Source: Lysobacter solisilvae
GTDB taxonomy: Bacteria; Pseudomonadota; Gammaproteobacteria; Xanthomonadales; Xanthomonadaceae
Length of the DNA stretch: 64,000 nt
Assembly (NCBI RefSeq): GCF_016613535.2
Contig: NZ_CP071518.1
Coordinates: 2,294,001 to 2,358,000 of the forward strand
Direction: 5' to 3'
Position 1 is the stretch's first letter, and the number at the start of each line of letters is the position of its first letter. The notes under the pieces were generated by a model that saw only the letters and a program-made list of their open reading frames with translations, did no database searches and had not been told where the DNA came from. This document shows positions 28,690-36,180 of the stretch, piece by piece. The translations under genes were made by a program, and so were the position numbers.

Positions 28690-30001
28690 CGCCGGTGCTT
28701 TCCTCTACGTGGTGCTTCTGCAGCAACAGCTTGTCGATGCGCGGCCCGTCCAGGTCCATCACCTCGATCTGCCAGGTGTTCCAGGCGAAATGCTCGCCCA
28801 CGTGGGGGATGCGGCCGTAATGGGCGATGACCATGCCCGCCGCGGTGTGGAAGTCGTGCTCCTCCTCGCCCGGCAGGCGGCCGCCGCCGATCAGCTCGCG
28901 CAGTTCCTCCAGCGGCAGGGCGCCGTCGATCAGGAACGAGCCATCGCTGCGCTCGACCACCGGGGCCTCGAACTCCTCGTCCTCCGGTGGCGGCGTCGAC
29001 AGGAAGCGTCCCATCACCGCGCCCATCAGGTCGTTGATGGTGACCAGGCCGGCCACGTCGCCATACTCGTCCACCACCAGGGCGAGCGAGAGCTGCTCTT
29101 CGCGGAAGATCTCCAGCAGCTTCAGCGCATGCGTGGATTCGGAAACGAACAGCGGCTCGCGCAGGTTCACCAGCAGGTCCGGGGTGGGTTCGCCCAGACG
29201 GTCGAGCAGGGTCTTGACCTCCAGCACGCCCAGTACGTCGCTGTCGCTGCCGCGGTAGACCGGGTAGCGCGAGAAGCCGTGCTCGCGCATCACCGCCAGG
29301 TTCTCCTCCGCGTCGGCTTCGGCATCCAGCCAGGCGATCCGCACGCGCGGCGTCATCAGGCTCTCGGCGGTGCGGTCGCCCAGGTTGAGCACCCGGTTCA
29401 TCATCTTGCGTTCGTCGGCGTCGATGACGCCCTGCTCGTGGCTTTCGGTCACCAGCAGTCGGATTTCCTCTTCCGTGATGTCGGCGCGCGCGTCGTCCTT
29501 GATGCCCAGCAACCGCAGCACGCCGCGGTTGATCGCCCCGAGTGTGGCCACGATGGGCTTGGCGAAGCGGGACAGGTAGTACAGGGGCAGGGCCACGGCC
29601 GCGGCGATGCCCTCGGAATTGGTCAGGGCCAGGCGCTTGGGGATCAGTTCCCCGAAGATGACCGAGGCGGCGGTGATGATCGTGGCCGCGGTGGCGAAGC
29701 CGATCTTCTCGGCGTACTCGGCCGAGGCCGGCCAGGTGTCCAGCAGCCAGCCGGCGATGATCGGGCCAATGGCGTCTCCGCCCAGCATGCCGGCCAGCAC
29801 GCCGATGCCGGTGATGCCGATCTGGACGGTGGACAGCAGGTTGTCGGGGTGCTCGGCCAGTTCCAATGCCTTGCGCGCCCCGCGGCTGGTCTCGGCCATC
29901 TGCTTGAGCCGCAGCTTGCGCGAGGTCATCAGCGCCATCTCCGACAGGGCGAAGAAGCCGTTGATGAGGATCAGGAGCAGCAGGATCAGCAGTTTGAACA
30001 T
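28673..30001 (-). CDS. CNNM/CorC-like (DUF21-CBS) membrane protein
   Basis: Hemolysin-family/CNNM-type transporter of 442 aa. Residues 1-200 form the DUF21 membrane domain (FKLLILLLLILINGFFALSEMALMTSRK, TVQIGITGIGVLAGMLGG, VIFGELIPKRLAL). A CBS pair spans 210-340 (ESLMTPRVRIAWLDAEADAE, GVLEVKTLL), and the C-terminal CorC/HlyC domain ends near 430 (LPLEELRELIGG, VMDLDGPRIDKLLL). Homologues move or sense Mg2+/Co2+. First gene of the pair with exoD. Confidence 0.92.
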   Translation of the reverse strand: MFKLLILLLLILINGFFALSEMALMTSRKLRLKQMAETSRGARKALELAEHPDNLLSTVQIGITGIGVLAGMLGGDAIGPIIAGWLLDTWPASAEYAEKIGFATAATIITAASVIFGELIPKRLALTNSEGIAAAVALPLYYLSRFAKPIVATLGAINRGVLRLLGIKDDARADITEEEIRLLVTESHEQGVIDADERKMMNRVLNLGDRTAESLMTPRVRIAWLDAEADAEENLAVMREHGFSRYPVYRGSDSDVLGVLEVKTLLDRLGEPTPDLLVNLREPLFVSESTHALKLLEIFREEQLSLALVVDEYGDVAGLVTINDLMGAVMGRFLSTPPPEDEEFEAPVVERSDGSFLIDGALPLEELRELIGGGRLPGEEEHDFHTAAGMVIAHYGRIPHVGEHFAWNTWQIEVMDLDGPRIDKLLLQKHHVEESTGDDTAF

Positions 30002-30338
30002 GCGGCGCTCCAGGGCGACGGGTCCAGGCGTTCAAGGCCGGGAGCGGGAGCCGGACGGGTCGGGCAGGGCAGGAGGCGCAGCAGGAGCGCGTGGGCAGGT
30101 TCGTCGTCGTCCATGGATCTTGAGGCCGGGGGAAAAGCGCGGCCGATCTTAACAGGGCCTCCCGGAGGCGCTTGGCAAGATGGGCGCGCCGGGGGTGATG
30201 TCGATCAGCCCCGGCGACCCGCCGGGACCGGCGCTGATCCCGGCGTTGGGCGAATGGCCACGCAGCCGTCATAATCGCGCCGGTTCCAGCGGCCCTGCGG
30301 CCGCCACCCCAGACCGCAGCACTCGACGAGGCTCCCCC
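30002..30338. other. Intergenic region between the CorC-like and DUF47 genes
   Basis: 337 bases divergent between the CorC-like gene (minus) and the DUF47 gene (plus). A CATAAT hexamer at 30270-30275 is a candidate -10 for the phosphate pair. I see no convincing gene, RNA or repeat; long frames crossing it are shadows. Confidence 0.5.
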
Positions 30339-30965
30339 ATGTTCTCCCTGCAAACCATCTTCGGCCAAGGCATGCAGTTCTATACGCTGCTCGAAGCGGC
30401 CGCGACGGCGGCCCACGACAGCACCAAGGCGCTGCATGCGATGTTGAAGGAGACTGCGCGCGCCCCGTCGCTGGATGCATTCAAGCTCGCCCGCCAGCGC
30501 GAACGCGAAGCCTCGGACAAGATCAGCCGGGAGCTGGTGAACAGCTTCATCACGCCGATCGAGCGCGAGGACATCGAGGCCCTGGGCTCGGCCCTGTACA
30601 AGATCCCCAAGCAGGTCGAGAAGTTCGCCGACCGCTACGCGATGGCGCTGAACCACCTGGACGGCATCGACTTCGCCCCGCGCGCGGCCATGCTGGAACA
30701 GGCCGCTTCGGTCGTCGTGGAGATGGTGCACGAGCTGCGCCACATGAAGCTGGAACGCATGAAGTCGCTCAACGACCGACTGCGTTCGATCGAGATGGAA
30801 GCCGATCGCCTCATGCTCGAGCTGTATCGCGACATCTACTCGGGCAAGCTCGACCACCTGCAGATGTTCCTGCTCAAGGAGTTCTTCGAAATACTGGAAA
30901 AGGCCATCGACCGCTGCCGCGAAGCCGGCGTGGTCGCCTACGAAATCGTGCTGAAGAACTCCTGA
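30339..30965 (+). CDS. DUF47 family (PhoU-like) phosphate transport regulator
   Basis: Helical protein of 208 aa of the PhoU-related DUF47 family (COG1392). It starts MFSLQTIFGQGMQFYTLLEAAA. Conserved segments are REREASDKISRELVNSFITPIEREDIEAL, LYKIPKQVEKFADRYA and a C-terminal FLLKEFFEILEKAIDRCREAG. These proteins sit next to low-affinity Pit transporters and are thought to modulate them. The pit gene follows 13 bases later. Confidence 0.93.
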   Translation: MFSLQTIFGQGMQFYTLLEAAATAAHDSTKALHAMLKETARAPSLDAFKLARQREREASDKISRELVNSFITPIEREDIEALGSALYKIPKQVEKFADRYAMALNHLDGIDFAPRAAMLEQAASVVVEMVHELRHMKLERMKSLNDRLRSIEMEADRLMLELYRDIYSGKLDHLQMFLLKEFFEILEKAIDRCREAGVVAYEIVLKNS

Positions 30966-30978
30966 GCGGGGCCGGGCG

Positions 30979-32106
30979 ATGCTCACCCTGGTCCTGATCG
31001 TGGTGTTGACCGCGCTGGTGTTCGAATACATCAACGGGTTCCACGACACCGCCAATTCCATCGCCACCGTCGTGGCCACCAAGGTGCTGACCCCCTTCCA
31101 GGCCGTGTGCCTGGCCGCGGGCATGAACCTGGTCGGCGCGATGTGGGGCACCGCCGTGGCCAAGACGGTGGCATCCGGCATCATCGACTCCGGCGTGGTC
31201 GATGTGTCCTCGCAGCTGATCCTGTGCGCCCTGCTGGGCGGCATCACCTGGAACCTCATCACCTGGGCCCTGGGCCTGCCGTCCTCCTCCTCGCACGCCC
31301 TGATCGGCGGCCTGTGCGGTGCGGCCTTCGCCGCGGCCTCCAACGACTTCGGCGCCATCATCTGGTCCGAAGCCAAGGACCCGATCTGGAAGAGCGGCGG
31401 CGTGCTGTGGAAGGTCGTCGTGCCGATGCTCACCTCGCCGCTGCTGGGCTTCCTGACCGGCCTGGTGGTGATGGGCGTGCTCTTCGCGATCATCTCGGGC
31501 ATGGCCGCCAGCGGCGGCGTGCTGCGCCGGCTCGCGCGGCCCCGCTGGGTGAACTCGTTCTTCGGCAAGGCGCAGATCGTCAGCGCGGCCGGCATGGGCT
31601 TCGCGCACGGTTCCAACGACGCCCAGAAGACGATGGGCATCATCGCCCTGACCCTGGTGGCCGCCCAGGCCGACGGCACGCTGTCGAACCTGCCGGGCTG
31701 GCTGGCCTTCCTGCACCCCTCGCAGCAGGCCATCGACAACAACGACATCGACCTGTGGATCAAGCTCACCTGCGCGGTGGTGATGGCCGCCGGCACCGCC
31801 GCGGGCGGCTGGCGCATCATCAAGACGCTGGGCCACAAGCTGGTCAAGCTGCACCCCATCCACGGGTTCGCCGCCGAGACCAGCGCCGCGTCGGTGATCC
31901 TGCTGGCCTCCAGCCTGGGCATCCCGGTGTCGACCACCCACAACATCTCCTCGGCGATCATGGGCGTGGGCGTGGCCAAGCGCTTCAATTCGATCAAGTG
32001 GACCGTGGTGGAGAAGATGATCTGGGCGTGGATCCTCACCATCCCGGCGGCAGGCGGCTTCGCCTACCTGTTCTTCCGGCTGTTCAAGGCCGCGGGCTGG
32101 GTGTAG
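30979..32106 (+). CDS. pit: Inorganic phosphate transporter, Pit family
   Basis: Low-affinity phosphate:H+ (metal-phosphate) symporter, 375 aa, about 10-11 transmembrane helices. The two inverted PF01384 signatures are FEYINGFHDTANSIATVVATK near the N-terminus and AHGSNDAQKTMGIIALTLV near residue 210. GLPSSSSHALIGGLCGA and SLGIPVSTTHNISSAIMG are also typical. Operon with the DUF47 gene, closed by a terminator. Confidence 0.96.
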   Translation: MLTLVLIVVLTALVFEYINGFHDTANSIATVVATKVLTPFQAVCLAAGMNLVGAMWGTAVAKTVASGIIDSGVVDVSSQLILCALLGGITWNLITWALGLPSSSSHALIGGLCGAAFAAASNDFGAIIWSEAKDPIWKSGGVLWKVVVPMLTSPLLGFLTGLVVMGVLFAIISGMAASGGVLRRLARPRWVNSFFGKAQIVSAAGMGFAHGSNDAQKTMGIIALTLVAAQADGTLSNLPGWLAFLHPSQQAIDNNDIDLWIKLTCAVVMAAGTAAGGWRIIKTLGHKLVKLHPIHGFAAETSAASVILLASSLGIPVSTTHNISSAIMGVGVAKRFNSIKWTVVEKMIWAWILTIPAAGGFAYLFFRLFKAAGWV

Positions 32107-32143
32107 CCCGGCGCAAGCGGGCGCCGGCCCGGAAGCAAAAAGA

Positions 32144-32168
32144 AAAGGCCCGCATCGCGGGCCTTTTT
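32144..32168 (+). terminator. Rho-independent terminator after pit
   Basis: AAAGGCCCGC-ATC-GCGGGCC followed by TTTTT, 38 bases past the pit stop. A-run upstream makes it potentially bidirectional for the convergent gene at 32193. Confidence 0.92.
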
Positions 32169-32192
32169 CATTGCGTGGTGCTGCGCGGGGCG

Positions 32193-32603
32193 TCAGAACA
32201 GATCGCCGCCGGCCGACATCATCCGCTCCATCCGGTCACCCAGTCCGCCGATCTCCAGGATCAGGCGATCGACCTCGGCGGCATCCAGGCCTTCGTACGG
32301 GCGGTTCTCCACCAGCTGCAGGTAGGGCACGCCATCCAGGTCGCCGATGGCCAGGTAGCCGACCACGCTCTGCCAGTTGAAGGCCAGCGCGCGCTTGGCG
32401 TCCATGCCGGTGGTGGGGGCGATCGCGGTGCTCACGCGCAGGTAGGGACGCCCGTCGTCGTCGTCCAGCTCGGAGAGGAACAACGACTGGTGCCGCGTAC
32501 CCTTCTCCAGCGACAGCTCGATGCAGATGACGTCCTCGTCGTGCATCTTGGAGTTGTAGCCGGTCGTGTTGATGTGGCGGCGGATCGATTCGAAATTGCG
32601 CAC
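32193..32603 (-). CDS. Conserved hypothetical protein
   Basis: Protein of 136 aa with no recognised family. I place the start at GTG 32603 because AGGGAG lies 6 bases upstream; an in-frame ATG 36 bases earlier lacks it. It has no signal or membrane helix. Features are VRNFESIRRHINTTGYNSKMHDED, an acidic ELDDDDGRPYLRVSTAI strand pair, and a C-terminal helix ending GGDLF. The strand-helix pattern is loosely like small chaperone-like or YbjN-like folds, but that is a guess. Divergent from the alkyltransferase-like gene. Confidence 0.7.
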   Translation of the reverse strand: MRNFESIRRHINTTGYNSKMHDEDVICIELSLEKGTRHQSLFLSELDDDDGRPYLRVSTAIAPTTGMDAKRALAFNWQSVVGYLAIGDLDGVPYLQLVENRPYEGLDAAEVDRLILEIGGLGDRMERMMSAGGDLF

Positions 32604-32679
32604 CGGGGGCTCCCTGCGTTGCGTCTGGCGGTGATTCACGCGCCCGGCGGGGGCCGGAGCACGCCGCTATGCTACCGCG

Positions 32680-33069
32680 ATGGACGCAGACACGAGCAAA
32701 CGCATCCTCGCCGCGATCCGCGCGATTCCGCGAGGGGAAGTGGCCGGTTATGGCGAAGTCGCCCGCCGCGCGGGGCTGCCGGGACGCGCACGGCTGGTGG
32801 CCCGCCTGCTCAGCCAGAACGAGGATGCCCGCTTGCCCTGGCATCGCGTCCTGCGCTCGGACGGCCGCATCGCGTTTCCGGAAGGCTCCGCGCAATGGCG
32901 CGAACAGGCGGCGCGCCTGCGCAGCGAAGGCGTGCGGGTCGAGAACGGGCGTGTCCGCGGCCAGCGCGCCGCCGCGACGCCCGAGCAGGCGCTGGACGCC
33001 GCCCTCTGGGGCATGCCGCCGCCCGCGCCCGCGCCGGCGGCGCGCCGGCGCGGGCGTGCGGGTTCCTGA
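32680..33069 (+). CDS. Alkyltransferase-like (ATL) MGMT-family protein
   Basis: DNA-repair recognition protein of 129 aa related to the DNA-binding domain of O6-alkylguanine methyltransferase. The HTH region is VAGYGEVARRAGLPGRARLVARLLSQN, with the Arg-finger region conserved. The active-site PCHRV of MGMT is replaced by LPWHRVLRSDGRIAF: Trp occupies the place of the alkyl-accepting Cys. Such ATL proteins bind O6-alkylguanine and pass the lesion to nucleotide-excision repair without removing the alkyl group. The C-terminal 25 residues are a Pro/Ala/Arg-rich tail. Confidence 0.9.
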   Translation: MDADTSKRILAAIRAIPRGEVAGYGEVARRAGLPGRARLVARLLSQNEDARLPWHRVLRSDGRIAFPEGSAQWREQAARLRSEGVRVENGRVRGQRAAATPEQALDAALWGMPPPAPAPAARRRGRAGS

Positions 33070-33129
33070 TGTGGAGGAACGTGCACACCCACAGCCGCTA
33101 AGATGTCGGACCCCCGTCAGGTCGTCGCG

Positions 33130-33786
33130 ATGTTCTCCCGCATCCCCCCGGTCACCCGCTACCTGCTGATCGCCAATCTCGTGGTCTTCGTCCTGCAGCT
33201 GGTGCTGGGCGAGGCGCTGAATGCGCTGATGCTCTGGCCGCTGGGTTCAGCAGACCATGGCGCGCCGGGATTCTGGCCCTGGCAGCTGGTCACCTACGCC
33301 TTCCTGCACGCCCCGGACAATCCGCTGCACCTGGCCTTCAACATGCTGGCCCTGGTGATGTTCGGCGCCCAGGTGGAGCATGTGTGGAAGACGAAGCGCT
33401 ATGCCACGTACTACTTCGTGAGCGTGGTGGGCGCGGCGCTGTGCCAGCTGGCCGTGGCCTGGCTGACGATGTCGCAGGGCGTGCCTGCCTATCCCGTGCT
33501 GGGGGCATCGGGCGGCATTTTCGGGCTGCTGCTCGCCTACGGCGTGCTGTTCCCCAACCAGCGGGTGATGCTGCTGTTCCCGCCGATCCCGATGAAGGCG
33601 CGCACGCTGGTCATCCTGTACGCCGCGGTGGAGCTGCTGCTGGGGCTCAACGGCTGGCAGCCCGGCGTGGCGCATTTCGCCCACCTGGGCGGCATGCTGT
33701 TCGGGTGGCTGCTGATCCTCTACTGGCGCCGTCCGCGCCCGCCCCGCACACCGCCGCGACGCCGCCACCTGCGCAGCGTGAACTGA
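33130..33786 (+). CDS. Rhomboid family intramembrane serine protease
   Basis: Six-helix intramembrane protease of 218 aa. The catalytic Ser is in LGASGGIFGLLLAYG and the His in GVAHFAHLGGMLFGWLL; HLAFNMLALVMFG supplies the conserved HxxxN. The start is taken at ATG 33130 (MFSRIPPVTRYLLIAN), since a TAAGAT -10-like box overlaps the alternative ATG at 33103. The basic tail (RRPRPPRTPPRRRHLR) should be cytoplasmic. The substrate is unknown. Confidence 0.93.
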   Translation: MFSRIPPVTRYLLIANLVVFVLQLVLGEALNALMLWPLGSADHGAPGFWPWQLVTYAFLHAPDNPLHLAFNMLALVMFGAQVEHVWKTKRYATYYFVSVVGAALCQLAVAWLTMSQGVPAYPVLGASGGIFGLLLAYGVLFPNQRVMLLFPPIPMKARTLVILYAAVELLLGLNGWQPGVAHFAHLGGMLFGWLLILYWRRPRPPRTPPRRRHLRSVN

Positions 33787-33913
33787 GGCCACGGGCGTTC
33801 CGCGCGGCTCGATGCCGCGCAGGCGGTAACGCAGATGCTTGAAGCCGCACGCGGCAGGCCGGACGACAGCGCCGACCCTGCCGTCCCGGCTGATGTTCCC
33901 GTCCTGATTGGGC

Positions 33914-35947
33914 TTACATCGAGGTGGCGGGCCCCGGCCACAGCGTCACGCGCTGGTCGGCCTTGGCCTGCATCGCGGCCCCGGCCTTGCACCCGAATGC
34001 TTCGCCGAATCCGGACTGGTTGATCAGCGGCGCGTTGGCGCGCCACTGGCCCGGTGGGTGCACGCCGCTGGCGGCCAGGGTCGTCGCGGCTTCGCGGGTG
34101 AGCAGCTGCGGCCACAGGCGCGCCCAGCCGGTGTAGAAGTTCTGCCGGGCTTCCTGCGCCGGGTTGGACTGGGTTGCGTTGAAGGCGGCCCACGCCAGCT
34201 CCACGCCGGCCTGGTCGGCGATGGCGACATCGCGCACCTGGGTGCCATTGACCTTCGGCCCGCCCGCCATCGGCACCGGGTAGGCGCCGTACTGCGAAGC
34301 CACGCGCCCGGCCAGCGTGTCCCACGCGGCGGTTTCGCTGGGTGTCCACCAGTCGCGGAACTCCGCCTTGGCATCGACGAAGCGGCCCTTGTTGTCGATG
34401 GCATGGTGCAGTTCGCGCCCGACCAGCGCGCCGAAGCTGCCGTACTGCGACGCGGTGTCCTGGGACAGGTCGAACACCGGCGCCTGCAGGACCGCCGCGG
34501 TGACGATCAGCCGGTTCTGCGTGATGTCATAGCTCAGCGCCGGCTGCTGCGGCAGCACGTCCCAGCGCCGGTCCGCGTTGCCACGGCCGATGCGCTTCAT
34601 TTCCTCGCGGTGGTGCCAGGTGGATGCGATGAGCATGTTGCTGCCGAAACTGCCGCGGCCCATCGGCTGCACGGTGTAGTCCAGGTCGCGGCGCGGCGCG
34701 CCGACCTCGATCTTCAGCGCCTCCAGCTTGGCCTTGGCCTCCGTGCGGGCCTGCGGGCCCAGCCGCGGGTCGGTGTCGATCGAATTGGCCAGCGCGGTGC
34801 GCACGTTCGCGGCGATTTCCTGCGCGCGCGCGCGGCTGGTGTCGGGCAGGTAGCGGGCGACGTACTCGCGGGCCAGCATCGGCCCGGCGGCCTGGTTGAT
34901 CGCGTCGAGCACGGCGTACTGGCGCAGGACCGGCAGGCGCTGGCCGCCCAGCAGCCGGCCGCGGAATTCGAAATTCGGTTCGCGCCACGCGCGCGACAGG
35001 TACGGCGCCATTGCATCGCCCACGCGCCAGCGCAGGTAGGTCTTCCACTGCGCCGGCTTGAGCTGGCTCACCAGCACGTTGAGCTGCGCGAACAGTTCGG
35101 GGTTGGCGATCGACACGGCGTCGTCCTTCACGCCCTGGGCCTTGAGGAACTCGGCCAGCTGCAGGTTGCGGTAGGTCTTGCCCAGCGTGTCGACGGGGAC
35201 GGCGGCGTAGTTGCGGCGCGGATCGCGCAGGTCCACCAGCGGACGGCTGAACTGGGCGATGCGCGTTTCCAGTTCGATCGCCTGCTGTGCCTGCGCGGCG
35301 GCCTCGGCCTGGGGCACGCCGGTCAGGACGAGGATCTTCTGCATGTAGCCGTTGTAGCGGCCCACCAGGTCGCGCGTGGGCGCGTCGGTGCGGGTGTAGT
35401 AGGCGGGGTCGGGCAGGCCCAGGCCGCCCTGGCTGAAGTAGCCGATATGGCGGTCCAGGTCATTGAGGTCGACATCGGCGCCGAAGTTGAACGCCACCGG
35501 GATGCCCACCTGGTGCAGGGCGGCGATCGCGGCCGCGACGTCCTTGGGCTTCTTGATCGCATCGATGCGGGCCAGCAGCGGCGCGATCGGCGCGGCGCCG
35601 TCGCGCTCGACCGCCGCTTCGTCCAGGCCGCTGGCCCAGAAGTCGCCCAGCAGCTTCTGCACGTTGCCCTGCGGCGCGCTCATCGAGGCGTTGAGCAGGT
35701 CCAGCTGCTGCTGGCGCGCGCGGTCGTTGAGCTGCTCCATCGCCGAAAGCGCGGGCACGCCCGGCAGCAGCGCGTTGACCTTGAACCAGCCGGCGTTCGC
35801 GTGGGCGTAGAAATCGGTGCAGGCGGCGGAGACGGCAGCCGGCTTGGCCTTGGCGCGCTTCTTCTTCTGGGCCAGGGCGTCGGGCGCGGCCAGGCCGGCA
35901 ACGAGGGCAAGGATGAGGGCGCAGGCAAGCGGCTTGGCGTGGGGCAT
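33914..35947 (-). CDS. M13-family peptidase homologue lacking zinc ligands (pseudoenzyme)
   Basis: Full-length member of the neprilysin/PepO M13 family, 677 aa from ATG 35947 with a signal peptide (MPHAKPLACALILALVAGL...DALA). The family layout is kept: CTDFYAHANAGW near the N-terminus, the helical M13_N domain and the C-terminal catalytic-like domain ending in FGCKAGAAM. The zinc motif HExxH is RELHH: the first His is Arg511, with Glu512 and His515 retained. The downstream ENIAD motif reads VAIAD, so the third ligand Glu is Val574. The NAYY substrate motif is also lost. It should not be a zinc peptidase. An intact paralogue lies upstream. Confidence 0.88.
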   Translation of the reverse strand: MPHAKPLACALILALVAGLAAPDALAQKKKRAKAKPAAVSAACTDFYAHANAGWFKVNALLPGVPALSAMEQLNDRARQQQLDLLNASMSAPQGNVQKLLGDFWASGLDEAAVERDGAAPIAPLLARIDAIKKPKDVAAAIAALHQVGIPVAFNFGADVDLNDLDRHIGYFSQGGLGLPDPAYYTRTDAPTRDLVGRYNGYMQKILVLTGVPQAEAAAQAQQAIELETRIAQFSRPLVDLRDPRRNYAAVPVDTLGKTYRNLQLAEFLKAQGVKDDAVSIANPELFAQLNVLVSQLKPAQWKTYLRWRVGDAMAPYLSRAWREPNFEFRGRLLGGQRLPVLRQYAVLDAINQAAGPMLAREYVARYLPDTSRARAQEIAANVRTALANSIDTDPRLGPQARTEAKAKLEALKIEVGAPRRDLDYTVQPMGRGSFGSNMLIASTWHHREEMKRIGRGNADRRWDVLPQQPALSYDITQNRLIVTAAVLQAPVFDLSQDTASQYGSFGALVGRELHHAIDNKGRFVDAKAEFRDWWTPSETAAWDTLAGRVASQYGAYPVPMAGGPKVNGTQVRDVAIADQAGVELAWAAFNATQSNPAQEARQNFYTGWARLWPQLLTREAATTLAASGVHPPGQWRANAPLINQSGFGEAFGCKAGAAMQAKADQRVTLWPGPATSM

Positions 35948-36078
35948 TCGCAAAATCCCGGTGCGTGCGACCGCGGGGGCGGTCGCCAGGGTCGAGGTGC
36001 GCATGGAGCGCGCCCGAGTGTAACAAGCGTGCTCGCCCGTCCGGCATGAAGGCGCGGGGCGGGGCGGGCGCGGCGCAC

Positions 36079-36118
36079 AAAAAAACGAAGGCCCGGACGA
36101 CGAGGTGCCGGGCCTTCG
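36079..36118 (-). terminator. Rho-independent terminator after the intact M13 gene
   Basis: On the minus strand CGAAGGCCCGG and CCGGGCCTTCG form an 11-bp perfect stem around an 11-base loop, followed by TTTTTTT. It separates the two M13 genes, so each has its own transcript. Confidence 0.93.
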
Positions 36119-36180
36119 GGGCGGCCGCCTTCACGCGGCCATTGCACGGGGTCAGCGCCGGGGCGCTGACGCGTGACGCA

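Noticed and set aside
28686..32042. 1118-codon minus-strand open frame
   Set aside because: It is antisense to pit and DUF47 and out of frame with the CorC-like gene; the true genes in this interval are well supported.
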